Positions 34,611-46,700 of a stretch of 64,000 nucleotides of DNA are shown here, one piece after another; position 1 is the stretch's first letter; each line of letters begins with the position of its first letter. Position numbers and translations under genes: made by a program. Below the pieces are notes generated by a model that did not search any database, was not told the origin of the DNA, and saw only the letters and a program-made list of their open reading frames with translations. Source of the stretch: Siphonodentalium dalli (taxonomy: Eukaryota; Mollusca; Scaphopoda; Gadilida; Siphonodentaliidae); the NCBI GenBank assembly GCA_032622095.1, contig CP136064.1:259327863-259391862 (forward strand). The letters are read 5' to 3'.

Positions 34611-36110
34611 TTACAGGTTGAGATTGTTGAGATCTGTATCGTGCAGACTTATAAAAGAAACAAGCTTTCGGTGGAACATCATCTCGATCTCTGTATGCAA
34701 TCTTCGCTCTAACTACAGCACGTGCCGCCAGACACTGTAAAGATATCTCCAACAAACTGTTAAATGGTGGTTGATCAAAGTCAACTATGACAGGTGAACA
34801 ACACTCGGAATATCAACATGCGCTCCATATGACACCATCAGTTTCGTAATGGGAAACAAATATTTCTTATCCTCTAATGGAAAGGGAACTATGGGTTTAT
34901 ATGTTTCAAACAAAGCAGGACGCCCACGTTTGTCTCGCTGATTGATTTTGCAGCCATGCAATAGGAGTAAATTAATAAAGTCATACCAAGGCTGCATGGC
35001 TTCATCTATGGTAATATACTCATCATCATCATCGTGCTCAAAATAGTGGTCCTCATAATCAGCATACAAATTTGCAATAGCTACATGTAGAATGGTCCTT
35101 CCTTGGGCATCAGTTTGATTCAATGTACCCACCACAAACTCAATTACAGATATAACTTTTTCTTTGTGCGGCTGACCTCGGCGCATCCAATTTCAAACTA
35201 CATCCAGAAATAGTTTCATTATCCGTCCTCTATATCTCTCAATCATTAGATTTGTCCCATATAAGGTTGATTTGAACTCAACAAGCGTTGACAGAGCAAT
35301 TCTTAAATTATGAATCGATTCTATAACATCAATGTTGTTGCACAGATCTGAGATGATATACATGTAGCACAATATATCATAAAAATATAAGTTCGTCGGA
35401 ATTAAATCTCTGTTGTCTTCAAGTATAGAAATTCCATATTTCAAAATGTTAATACACCATCCTCTTAGATCAGAATAGATGATACCTCGATCCAGAATAG
35501 TTTTTAACTTGTCGATAAATGGCTGAGAATTATTACTCAGAATTCTTTCAAAAATGAGCAGAGCTTGATCAGGGAGATCCTGTTCATTATCCAATATGGA
35601 CTTCAGTTGGGCGACTGTTTCAGGTTCAGTGACATCATGATAGACTTCTCTCGAATGCTCTGGCAAAACCTTTAACAAAGGTTCGTAAACATTTTCATGC
35701 CGTAGCTCCATAGCTTTCATCCAATAGTAAGATACCTCTGAAACTTTCAATGAGAAGTGCATAGCAACCCCAATATCCCATCGAGCATTTCTAATAGACA
35801 CTAAGCTTGCTCCGAGAATCTCGTAAGCATGTATAATGCATATCAATGATTGTTCTGTGTTCGCTATCAAGTATTCAGTGATACCTTTTGAGAATAGACT
35901 GCTGCATATTGTAAGACATTATTTTTGGATCCCAGCCATGAATATTTTGCACCATGTTCAAGCAGCAGTTTAACAGTATCTAAGTTTCCTTCTTTTGAAG
36001 CGTAGTGCAAAGCAGTTAAATTATTTTCATTTTTATAATTCACTTCAGCTCCGCTCTTCAAGAGAATACGACAAGCATTTTTACCTACTGCAACAACACG
36101 TTTGATTAAC
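34611..36110 (-). pseudogene. Decayed FEM1-like paralogue
   Basis: Minus-strand homology to residues ~160-641 of the protein at 21425-23350. Matching landmarks in order are AVGKNACRILLKSGAEVN (36058-36110), TALHYASKEGN, KYSWLGSKNNVLQ, YYWMKAMELR, QALLIFERIL, LKYGISILEDN, GAHVDIP, LQCLAARAVV and LVSFISLHD, ending in TAA at 34611-34613. Damage: a one-base shift near 35885, an in-frame TGA at 35193-35195 between LFLDVV and NWMRRG, a shift near 34803 after GAHVDIP, and another near 34673 before LVSFISLHD. The first ~160 residues (N-terminal ankyrin units) are missing upstream. The homology begins right after a CAG that could be mistaken for a splice acceptor. It is AT-poor relative to the flanks, like the intact gene. 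Assembly or sequencing error is unlikely to explain four lesions. Confidence 0.85.
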
Positions 36111-38055
36111 CGTCATAATTTTTCAATCCATTTATTACATACAATAATGCAACTGTTATATTCCTTTACATGGTTTTCGTGTAATGAGAATACCAAACAG
36201 TTCATTTTTGTTTGTCACGTATGTTACAGTTAAGTCATAAGGTGCATTGTGTCATATTAAGAAATTGATGCACTGTTCTTGGAAGTAGTATGTTTGTTTA
36301 TAGTTTTGACTACTCAAACAATATAGAATGAGATAAAACTATAGCCTAGTGTACATTATCAACTATTTTTTCATAACACTAATTTAGAATTAGATTTTCA
36401 TGAATATTTGAGACTTTTTGCCCCTGCATCCCACATGCATAAAAAGAAATATATTGGTATAGTGGAATAAAATTTAAATTTTCCAAATACATGTATTAAA
36501 ATCAGAGTAAATCAAATAAATTTTAAAAAATCACAATCTTTGGACAAATTCAAAATTTTAACCTTCTGGTTGACATTTTTTTAGAATCACCCAAATCGTG
36601 ATGTGTTGTTATTATAGAGCCATGTCTGTATTTTTTATAGGACCTAACTGTATGTTCTCGTAAAAGAAATCACTGAAGTCTTTGGAATATTATTAAGTTC
36701 TACATGATGTATTAATCAATTATCGTATATTATTTCGGTTTTACATGAAGTTATCACAATTATCAAACATAATTGTTATCACAAACAAGTGCTCATGTTT
36801 CTCCTAAAAGTTATTTTATATATATTATATTCATATATACAGATTGCATATATGCGATGACTTGCAATGTTATATAGAAAATTGCTATAGACATTGGTCA
36901 TCTTGAAAACATTCCAGTTTCCAGATGCCCTAAGCCATGTGGCAATATAGAACATTTAGTTTTAATTTATCGTAACGTGGTACAACAAAAATAATTTGGT
37001 TTATTGTTGTGGGATTTAATCAATTATATCACATCATTCGCAATATGATATGATAAGTTTATTTTCATAGAACTTTATGAATATTGTATATATGAGGACA
37101 ATATACATGTATATACATAATACATATGTTCGGAATATTGCGCATCCAAACAATCTTGCTGACTCTGTGTGGCAATAAAGAGCGTTTCATTTTTAATTTT
37201 ATCATAACACGGTAACACAGCTAAGTTTAATTGCAGGGCCTGACCCAGCCCGTTTTCGACTCCTGTATACCGGGTTTGGAGACATTGAGTTTGGGTGCCC
37301 AAACAAACTGAAGGCAAAAAAAAAAAATTCATTACAAATATATATATATATTTTTTTTTTTAAATTCAGGTTTTAATTCATATTATAACAAGATACACAG
37401 CATTTATGTATTTATATATATTGACATAAGACATTTAAGTTTACAAAAAGATTTAAGTTTAACAGTTTGAATCATACTGTAAAGTATGTTTGATTCTATC
37501 TAGCTTTCATCTGTGAAAACTTCAAATAGTTCAGGTTTGTTACCATTCAGCCTTCAGACTTTAGTATTTCAATCAAATTAAAGCGAAATTACTCAATACA
37601 GTACCCTATACTAGGAACAGTGACAATTTGATCAAATCAACCTGGTTATCAGGTGGGATCTCATAATACCAAATGAATAATTAACGTAGAGATTAGTTCT
37701 AATTACTAGGGCCCTAACATATACCGGTATATCAATTGGAAACAAATAGAACACAACATAATTTTGAGAGTGTTTAACTACAAACCTAGAAATAAGAAAT
37801 AATGAAAAAATTTGCGGGACTGTTCATTCTATCTTTTTCATCTCAGTCATACAGTGGGGCATATTATACATTATTAGATTATATTTACATTATTATGATA
37901 ATATATTAATCTGTTATCATTATGTGTGTTTGTTTAATTCTGTTAAAAACAATGTTATCTTCTAAGTTGAAATAAATATGTTGCTTCATTGTGTCTTTTC
38001 TTTTGTGTATAAATATAAATTGAGTTCATGTATTAAATGAATTTTGTTTTCTAGC
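36111..38055. other. Long AT-rich intergenic stretch
   Basis: No gene recognised. A poly(A)/TA-rich patch lies at about 37318-37360. The two stretches 36880-36990 and 37130-37230 share GTGGCAATA and TTTAATTTTATC-like phrases and may be old repeat copies. The missing 5' part of the FEM1-like pseudogene was not found here. Confidence 0.4.
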
Positions 38056-38059
38056 TTAA

Positions 38060-38642
38060 AGGGGTACTGTACGCCATTTTCATTAAATTTCCGGTGACAA
38101 CAACGATCTAATATCGACAATATATAGAAACATAAGTAATTTGAGTCGAAGATGTATTCTGTAAACGCTCAGGTTAATAGGCTATCTTAAAATTTAATAA
38201 TTTAAAAGTTAATAATTTGATATAAATTGAATTTATGACTGGAGCCATAAAATGGCATCAATTAAATTACGAATTACCGTAATCAAAAATAGTAATTGAG
38301 GGATACTGGAATTTTAAACCGATCGCACACACGATTGCTTAAAATATTATGATGATACGGGGAGAACACTCAAGCCACTCACTGACTAGCGACGATACAA
38401 TAACTTAAATGATTATATGGGACTAGTATGCATATAATATAACTTTTATTTGATTCATTTGGTTGAAAACTTTACAAAAATTACTCGACAACGACAATTT
38501 GTATTTTTGCATTCCGGTAAATTTGTCATCCGTAACATGACTTCGTACTCAACAGACTTTCAAATAATGGAAAAATTGTTACCTTATTCTCCGACTCGGA
38601 GACTATAGAAACCAACAACAACATTTGGCGTACAGTACCCCT
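38060..38642. mobile_element. 583-bp TTAA MITE, family E, copy 2
   Basis: Same termini and exactly the same length as 5143-5725, flanked by TTAA at 38056-38059 and 38643-38646. I see only about four substitutions between the copies, so both moved recently. Confidence 0.9.
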
Positions 38643-38754
38643 TTAAGTGACTCAGGTCATATTAATAGCTACTGAAAGTATAAAAATTCTCTTTGGTTAA
38701 AAAATGAAAATCATCCTTCAGATATGCCCAAGATCACTCTCAGAGCATTGAAAT

Positions 38755-40160
38755 TTTAAAAAAAATCCCGGGAGAGGGCCCCCGGACCGCCCCAAAAAGA
38801 GGGGCCACCCCTCTCATACTCTCCCCGGCTCCTGCCTTCTGCAGTCGGCGATGGCCTTCGGTCATCGAGAGCTGTCCCCAAATAAAACCTGGACAGGCCC
38901 TGAATTGATTATTGTTGTGCTTTGTATTGGGTGTCCAAAGATGTATTTCATAAAATATATCCAGCATACTACATGTATGTATATATTCATAGTATATGAA
39001 ACATGTATATGATAGCAATATCAATATCCCGGTCATAAAATGTCCATGACAACAATATATTTCTTAAATTATTCTTTTAAAAGCTTCAATTGAAAACTAA
39101 TAACTTGAATAACAACTGTATATATTATTATACTAGTATATAAACTTTAGCCCGGCCCAAATTACAATTTACACCACATAAAAGACTGAATTTCAATTGT
39201 TGACATGCTGCCATATAGTTAGTTATTCTATTACACATGCGCTGCCGATTATGTGCTTTTAACATCGCCATCCGCGATTACATATTAATTATTGATGATG
39301 TTATATGGTTAGAAACATTAACTCTGACTCCAAATAGAACTGAGTTTTAAGTTTGTCAACTCATATGACGTCATATGAGGTTTTTTTCGATGGAGATAGC
39401 CAGACAAGATGTGGAGGTATTATTTATTTATTTTTCGGCTTATTTATTATGCGATAGTTATGGGAAAAAATCCCCGGGGGAAGACCCCCGGACCGCCCCA
39501 AAAAGAGGGGCCACCCCTCTCATACTCTCCCCGGCTCCTGCCTTCTGCAGTCGGCGATGACCTTTGGTCATCGGGATGTGTCCCCAAATAAAACCTGGAC
39601 AGGCCCTGAATTGATTATTGTTGTGCTTTGTATTGGGTGTCCGAAGATGTATTTCATAAAATATATCCAGCATACTATGTATATATTCATCGTATATGAA
39701 ACATGTATATGATAGCAATATCAATATCCCGGTCATAAAATGTCCATGACAACAATATATTTCTTAAATTATTCTTTTAAAAGCTTCAATTGAAAACTAA
39801 TAACTTGAATAACAACTGTATATATTATTATACTAGTATATAAACTTTAGCCCGGCCCAAATTACAATTTACACCACATAAAAGACTGAATTTAAATTGT
39901 TGACATGCTGCCATATAGTTAGTTATTCTATTACACATGCGCTACCGATTATGTGCTTTTAACATCGCCATCCGCGATTACATATTATTGATGATGTTAT
40001 ATGGGTAGACACAATTAACTACGACTCCAAATAGAACTGAGTTTTAAGTTTGTCAACTCATATGACGTCATATGAGGTTTTTTTCGACGGAGATAGCCAG
40101 ACAAGATGTGGAGGTATTATTTATTTATTTTTCGGCTTATTTATTATGCGATAGTTATGG
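38755..40160. repeat. Tandem duplication of a ~700-bp segment
   Basis: Two direct copies (about 38755-39470 and 39466-40160) share CCCGGACCGCCCCAAAAAG, CCCAAATAAAACCTGGACAG, a CATATGACGTCATATGAGG palindrome and GATGTGGAGGTATTATTTAT. The offset falls from 706 to 697 bp because of small indels. Each starts with a ~130-bp GC-rich block unlike its surroundings. Open frames are shared between copies but have no recognised domain. Confidence 0.8.
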
Positions 40161-40602
40161 GACTTGGGTCATTGTGTTCATAATAGAGGATGCTTTCTCA
40201 CAGTGTTTTGTTGTATTCATCAGGATAGCAATCCTTTATTCATTGCCCAGGATCACATTAGAAATAGAGCAACTGAAGATAGAGATTTTCTGTCTGTACA
40301 CACAAATATCTCAGCGACGGATGAACTGAAATTTGATATCTAGATTCGCTATCGATCTCTCAAAAGAGGGCGCAGCACCTGTGATTCAAATTGTTGTTGG
40401 CAAGACACCACAAAACATGCCAAATTGTGATGGGCGCAATATAGGCAGCTCCAGTGAATGCATTCACTAATAGCAACTCTCTTATTTCCATGATGGTCGT
40501 AATATATGCCTAAAATTTGCAGAAGAGCCACTATTTGAAATGAAATTATCACTAGTATTAGTAATTTAGTATTCGATACTAAAAATAAAAATTGTGCTTT
40601 AA
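40161..40602. other. Spacer, nothing recognised
   Basis: No gene or repeat recognised apart from the left TTAA of the next element. Confidence 0.4.
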
Positions 40603-40751
40603 CCCTTTACCCAACAAACCGGTCAAAACCGGCCAAATAAAGCTTCAACAGCCTAAAATATCTTCGGTCTGTCTCAATAGAACCATACAAATATGGGTAT
40701 CATTGGAACCGGCTCCTTGACCACATTGTGATAGTTACAGTTATGCCCTGT

Positions 40752-40820
40752 GCCAATGCATTCTCTTATATATGCGAGTCGACCATAGGTCGCCTCGCAT
40801 ATATAAGAGAATGCATTGGC
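40752..40820. repeat. 69-nt hairpin palindrome, copy 8
   Basis: Full length; centre GAGTCGACCATAGGTCGCCT, preceded by CCCTGT. Confidence 0.92.
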
Positions 40821-40900
40821 CTAACAAAAAATCTTTTTTTAACACTTTTTACCATTTTTTCTTACATTCTTTAACAATTTTATAATTTGTAATGTGTTAA

Positions 40901-40969
40901 GCCAATGCATTCTCTTATATATGCGAGGCGACCTATGGTCGACTCGCATATATAAGAGAATGCATTGGC
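40901..40969. repeat. 69-nt hairpin palindrome, copy 9
   Basis: Full length; centre GAGGCGACCTATGGTCGACT, inverted relative to copy 8, followed by ACAGGG. Confidence 0.92.
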
Positions 40970-41156
40970 ACAGGGCCGTTCTGTTGGGTAAAGGGTTAAT
41001 GTCAATTATAGATTTACTAGATCAAAAGTAGGATTGAAGATTGGTAATTTACATTCTATGGAAAAGTTAGGATAAAGTAATCTGTTTAATAAAATAATGA
41101 TTGTCCAGATTAGAGAGCAAAATATATATATTCTGTAACTGAGCATTAATCATTAT

Positions 41157-41731
41157 CAGGGTCCGCGCGCTGGATCGAAATTTACTTTTGCCAAATAATT
41201 TGCCAAATGAAAATATATTTTGCCAAATTATTTTAGCAATTGCCAAATGCTATCCCCGATATTATCATTTTCTTCAACCGTAAATCTTATGTTTCGACAC
41301 TCGCGGTTTGAACGACTTTTGATATCGATAGAAAATCAGGTAGTTAATAATTAATTATACTCGCATCTCTATTGTGGTTTATCACACAACAATAAGCCGT
41401 TCACCGAACAATACAATGGTAGAAGGGTTTCTCCATCAGAAGGGCACATCACAGGAGGATTAGTAATCCCTCCAACTATCAGTACTAATGCTATGAGATT
41501 AACTGCATCATAATAGAGGTTCTAACTTTCCCTAAACCTTATAAAACACCACTAATATAATTATATCGTAAGAGTTTCCTGAAATTAATGGTATTGATTG
41601 ACCATATATTTGAAATTGCTTGAGGAATTAAAAAGTGACTTGCCAAAACTTTTGCCAAATGAAAATATTTTTTGCCAAATGTGAATTATTTTTGCCATTG
41701 GCAAATTTGGCAAGTGGCAGCGTGAACCCTG
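41157..41731. mobile_element. hAT-like MITE, family G, 575 bp
   Basis: Starts CAGGGTCCGCGCGCTGG, ends AGCGTGAACCCTG. A perfect 8-bp duplication ATCATTAT (41149-41156, 41732-41739). Related in reverse complement to 13468-14064. CAGGG start plus 8-bp duplication is classic hAT. Non-coding. Confidence 0.9.
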
Positions 41732-41824
41732 ATCATTATTCGGTATAATTTAAATTATTGAGGATAGTATTGATCAAATTGTATGAAAAAGACCATGTCG
41801 CATCATATATATGTAATATTTTCT

Positions 41825-42115
41825 TGATGGCGTTCGCTTGACATTTTCACAAACAGTCGCCTCTGAGTGAAGTTGTTTGCTTTATCCAATCAGGTAAGAC
41901 GCATCGATTAAATGTTCATGCCCTTCAAAAACATACCACATGTGAATACAAATGTGGAACTTTCTTATTTTTCTAACAAAATCTTATATTTTCACAAAAC
42001 ACGCTACCATACACCAACAGGTCTTAATTAAAACATTTTTAATTGTGCTTTAGTCGTGTGAGTCGTTGAGTTTATTGTTTCTCTGTAGACTTGATAATGG
42101 TACCCAACTAACAGT
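41825..42115 (+). mobile_element. Fragment of the GGGCACACATCC element (family J)
   Basis: Shares CTTTATCCAATCAG, CAACAGGTCTTAATTAAAAC and GTGAGTCGTTGAGTTT with 49375-49640 inside the complete element. Termini are missing. Confidence 0.65.
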
Positions 42116-42224
42116 CTAACTACATGTACAGTGGATTAAAGCATTGAGGGAATAATGGCACCAGCGACCTTGCAGCTACCTAATAGAGCTGGAGCTTCCG
42201 TCAAAAGAACTTCAACAAACACAC

Positions 42225-42440
42225 CAACCAACCAGATCCGATTGCAAAATGCTGACTTCCCCCATTACAACATCTGTCCAGGTATGTTGTCGTGGGTGCA
42301 GTCTGCTGTCCGATCGGGCGCAGACATTAATGGCTCATTGGCTGACCCGTGCATGCTTCGGTGTGTGCACGTTAAAGAACGCTACTGGAGTCACCACAGG
42401 TTTATAAAGTTACTCGGCCGTCGTAGCACCTGACCGAAAG
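42225..42440 (+). mobile_element. SINE body, headless copy
   Basis: Matches the body of the tRNA-headed SINE: CCCCCATTACAACATCTGTC, GATCGGGCGCAGACATTAATG, GTTACTCGGCCGTCG. The 92-codon open frame overlapping it is therefore repeat-derived and not called. Confidence 0.75.
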
Positions 42441-42507
42441 TTTCCTGCACTGCAATATCTACAGTACAGATACGTTGAACGTTACACCGTCACAACAGTT
42501 GGGATGT

Positions 42508-42845
42508 CGGTAGCCGAGAGGTAGCGTACTGGTCTCTCGTGCTAACGTACTGGGGATCACAACCTGGTCAGGGTATTCTGAGCCTGGAAAATCAGAACTC
42601 GGTCAGATACTAAGTTTGTCAGGCTGAAAAGTCTCATTCGAGATCATTGAATAAAGATCCGAATGCAAAATGACGATTTCCCACATCACAACATTTGTCC
42701 AGGTTTGTTGTCGTGGGTGCAGTACGCTGTCCAATCGGGCGCGGACATTAATGGCTGACCCATGTACAAACCTCGGTGTGTGCACGTAACGCTACTAGAC
42801 TAGAGTAGAGTCGATCACCACATGGTTATAAAGTTACTTATGGGA
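42508..42845 (+). mobile_element. tRNA-headed SINE, near full length
   Basis: The head GTCGGTAGCCGAGAGGTAGC resembles a pol III A box and GGGGATCACAACCTGG a degraded B box. The body follows (AAGTCTCATTCGAGATCA, ACATTTGTCCAGG, GACATTAATGG), ending near TGGTTATAAAGTTACT. Other copies are at 42225, 48440 and 49868. Confidence 0.7.
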
Positions 42846-42868
42846 GGCCAAATTCACATTTATTAATA

Positions 42869-43110
42869 ATTGTGCTTCAGCGCAATTCAATTGCGCGTCT
42901 TGTACATTTTATATATGGCTAAACCACCCCAGTTAATTAATGAATAAATCCAATAGAAAACTAATTGCGTTTCAATTGCGCTTCAGCGCAATTATTTTCC
43001 CACTGCTTCAGCTTCAGCGGAATTCAATTGGGCTTCAGCGCAATTGAAAATTAATTGCGCTTCAGCGCAATTGAATTGCGCTATTAATTGAATTGCGCTA
43101 TTGAATTGCG
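42869..43110. repeat. Cluster of AATTGCGCTTCAGCGCAATT palindromes
   Basis: The self-complementary phrase AATTGCGCTTCAGCGCAATT and half-copies (AATTGAATTGCGC) recur at least six times. A related pair with TTAAGCGCAATT is at 52735-52802 in the AP2S1 intron. Confidence 0.75.
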
Positions 43111-43159
43111 CTTTGAACAATTCGGATGGTATTGTTTCCAAATATTACCTTTCGGCCTA

Positions 43160-43189
43160 AACGTGTTAGTTACTCGGCCGTGGTAGCAC
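43160..43189 (+). mobile_element. SINE 3' tail fragment
   Basis: GTTACTCGGCCGTGGTAGCA matches the 3' end of the SINE family. It adjoins and truncates the minus-strand coding fragment at 43190. Confidence 0.6.
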
Positions 43190-43357
43190 CTGGACCAGTG
43201 CGTCAATAACCAGAATTGGTTCCTGCACTGAAAAATCTACAGATACAGAAGTTAACAAACCTTTTTCTAAAGCTTCAAGCGAGGAACGTAAGACATCTAT
43301 CCTACCAGCGTCGATTGCTGTCTTCAGATTCTCAACTAATTCGTTTTCCCTGGACAT
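43190..43357 (-). pseudogene. Possible N-terminal fragment of a FEM1-like protein
   Basis: From the ATG at 43355-43357, about 56 codons (MSRENELVENLKTAIDAGRI ...) run until SINE sequence takes over at 43189. The layout (short N-terminus, helix, EALEKG, then a second segment LVIDALVQ) resembles the first ~55 residues of the 21425-23350 protein, whose start is MSSPSLAKQVGFYLNMIREG. Sequence identity is low. It may be a third paralogue broken by the SINE, or a first exon of an unrelated gene. No further exons were recognised. Confidence 0.3.
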
Positions 43358-43360
43358 CAC

Positions 43361-43720
43361 ATCTAGCTTGTAATATTTATTAAACTTAATGGGACCACGT
43401 CGTTGTCTCGAAAAATGGTGACATTTACAGGTCAATCACCCTGCAGCTCGAGCCGAATAAGGCGAATTGCCAATCGGTAAACCATCATTACCATGTGAAT
43501 TTCTTTTTTGTGTGCTTCAGTCCACGTTGGTAGGGAATCTCCACTATGTGAGATATTAAAGAATAATCAACACTAAATCTAACTGTCCTGAAGACAGGGA
43601 GTGCTTAATCGCGCTTCGTGGAATTGTCTTGAATACACACAATCCGTTACCCGGTGTTTGATCAGAAAATTATCCGGCGCCGAGTTTGTTGTGAATTGTT
43701 TTTTACATGTTCTAAAAATT
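43361..43720. other. Spacer before the palindromic element
   Basis: No recognised gene. If the element 43721-47044 is removed, this sequence would be the immediate upstream flank of the AP2S1 promoter candidate. Confidence 0.4.
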
Positions 43721-46700
43721 GGGACACACTAATAGTTGTAGTCCGAGCCCGAGTCCAGTAAAATGTGTAGTTGGGATTTTCAATTTCGTTTATTGTCGTT
43801 AATATAATTCCAATAGTGATGAATTTTGGATTGTGGAAAGTTATGCCAATTAGAACTAAACAAAACTAAAAAGATAATTTGTAAGTCTTATATTTCAACT
43901 TTTATCGACATCTTTCGTTCTCCAGCACACTAAAAGTTGTAGTTGGAATCAGCCGAGCCAGCCGCCGAGTCGCTAATTAGCTGTTAATTGCTATTGTTAG
44001 GCCGCTAATTGGATTAAGTCAGTGGTGGGTCACACGGAGATCAAAAGGCAAGTAGTGGGAATAAAAACAAACAATGACTTTTGTTTATTAAGCAATATAT
44101 GAAGGTTTTAGTCCAGTGCATTTATGGTTTTACCTAGAACTAATTGCAACAGAATTTTGTTTGTGCTGGAATTGGTACATATACCCTCCATAAACAACAT
44201 ACTAAAAATCGGCAAAAATCGGAAAAAGGGAAATTAGTGAATTTCGTGAAAAAAAAATTGGAAAATTTGGTCAAATCATCAATTTATGGATTTTCATGAA
44301 TGTATACAAAAAAATTCAAATTTACAAGTCCTACAAATATCATGCCTATTTGTCGACCACATTTTCCTGAATCCAGAACTGCAAACCATTCCCAGATTCC
44401 TTAAGTATTTTTCGAGTTGTGTGCCTTCAAAAACACGAGTTTACCTGATTTCGGAGCCTTAATTTCGCAGTATGAGCCAAATGCCGCATTATATGGTTAA
44501 TTATTTAAAAAACTAGAGAAAAATTAATGACCTTTTCACTGTTTTAGTAATTTCCTCACTAGATAAAACACAAAATATGATTAATATGTGCATCTATGAA
44601 TAAGGAGAATAAAATATTCTCAAACAAAATGTGTTCCATTGTATGGAGTTAGCCAAATTTGCCTTGACACAGAACTCGTGTGATGAAATGCCATATTTGA
44701 GGTCATGTAACTCAATAAATTAATATCCATATGCTCTGCTTTTCTCATAATATTTTGAGAATACTAGATTGAACAAATTGTGAAGGAATTTCCAAATACA
44801 TTGGTGAAGAAAAGAAAATTATGGTCCTATGAACTCTTAGTCTAGCCTCTTTTCCGAAAATGCTATTGTGGGGCGTTTTTGTCAATTTTAAAAGGATTTT
44901 AGGCATATTCAGAAAAATTAACGAAAGTTTATTGTGTAAAATGATGTGATCTGTCCTCTTAAATAATTTTTTTGTTGAGAAAATAGCATTTCAATGGTTA
45001 TACCAATGAATGTCACTGGATTTCACTCATCATTGTGGAAACTTACTCCAAATTTGAACGGCAGAAAAATGGGGTAGGGGAAAGCATATCAACAAAAACT
45101 TCAAAATTATGCATCTTGAAGCATAAAACTTTATATTAACAGCTTCTGCTTACATTGTTCTTTCATACATAATTTCATATTTCCTTTGTTAAGTGACATT
45201 ATACTGACATACTATGGCATAACCAATGTAAGGCTATTTTTTTATCACTAAAGTGTTGTGGGAGGAAAGTTCAAATAATTGTACACATTAAAACACCCAT
45301 TGTTTTTTGGTTTTATGGCCCAAAACCTTTTAGAATGGACAAAAATGCCTCAAACTGGCATCTTTGGAAACAAGCTAAAACTAAGTATTCAAAGGGCCAT
45401 AAGATAATTTTCTTAAATAATGTCCTGTTAATACCTTTACAATTTGTTCAATCCAACATACTTAAAAAGTTATATGGGTATTAAATTATTGAGTTACATG
45501 ACCTCAAATATTGCATTTCATCACACACGTTCAGTGTCAGAGGCAAAATACTGATCGATATACTGTATGGTGTGCAAGGAGAGTGAATGGTGAGTGTACA
45601 ATAACCCCCACCCGCCCCACCTGTGGTGTCACTATATTATTAATATTATGTGTTTGATTGCATAAAATATTTGTATGACATCATTGTATATAGTGTAAAT
45701 AACTTCTATAAATAAAAATATAAAAAAAAAAAATAAAAAAAAAATTGGCTAAGTCCATACAATGGAACACACATTTTGTTTGAGAATATAATCTTCTTCT
45801 TAATTATAGATGCACATATTAATCATATTTTGTGTTTAATCTAGTGAGGAAATTACTATAACACTGAAAAATCCCTTCAGTTTGCTCTAGTTCTTTCTAA
45901 TAATTAATCATAAATAAGGCATTTTGGCTCATTCTTCGAAATTGAGGCCCTGAAAATGGGCCGAAATCAGGTAAACTCGCGTTTTTGAAGGCACACAACT
46001 CGAAAAATACGTAATGAATCTGGGACTGGTTTTCAGTACTGGGTTCACGAAATTGAGGTCGACACAATACACATGCTATTTGTAGGATTTGTGAATTTGA
46101 TTGTTTTTATATACATCCATTAAAATCCATAAATTGATGATTTGACCAAATTTCCCCAAATTTATTTCACGAAATTCACCAATTTCCCTTTTTCCGATTT
46201 TTGCCGATTTTTAGTATGTTGTTTATGGAGGGTTTATGTACTTATTCCAGCAAAAAAAAATTCTGTTGCAATTAGTTCCGGGTTAGGCATTTTTTCTCAT
46301 AAATGCACTGGACTATTTAGCAATTTTAAAGATTACTCTTTAAGAGAAAGTGTGTGGCCCTGAAAAGGGCCGTTTTTTATCTTGACTTCCATCTTCTTCG
46401 CAATGAACTGCACCTGAAATTATAAACTTGAAAAACATTAATAACACCTGAAATAAAACGTGATATTAGTACATTATTAATATATTATTTACATAATGCA
46501 ACTATAATACTCCGACTGATGTCTACCTCGTTTTCCGATACGTTTACCAAGGAGCTACACGTTCAGCGTGCGTCACTAATGGTGACTGGCATCAAGGTGA
46601 GTTAGGCATCAGTAGAATTATAATATATATCAACATTTAAACATCACACTTGTAACAACAAGTAACTGTATAAACAGTACTTTGATTATATTTCACTATA

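Larger units (their letters stand above)
40603..40995. mobile_element. Family B TTAA MITE, 393 bp
   Basis: CCCTTTACCCAACAAACCGG and complement, flanked by TTAA (40599-40602, 40996-40999). Opposite orientation to the 9287-9672 copy. Two full 69-nt hairpins are inverted around an 80-bp T-rich spacer. Confidence 0.92.

Noticed and set aside
34573-34640. tRNA-like head (GGTGGCTCAGTCAGTAAGG)
   Set aside because: The A-box-like phrase has no convincing B box at the right distance and no clover-leaf; it overlaps the 3' end of the pseudogene.
36100-36106. Splice acceptor before the FEM1-like pseudogene homology, making it a spliced gene
   Set aside because: No upstream exon with the missing ankyrin units was found up to 38055, and downstream stop and frameshifts remain.
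38780-38850. CpG-island promoter
   Set aside because: The GC-rich block is duplicated at 39485 with its flanks and looks like repeat sequence; no gene follows.
42155-42433. 92-codon plus-strand open frame
   Set aside because: Mostly SINE body sequence found in four places on both strands; no domain.
45587-45589. ATG followed by a good donor GTGAGT as AP2S1 exon 1
   Set aside because: It lies inside the poly(A) retroposon within the palindromic element; less plausible than 47100 beside the NRF-1-like site.
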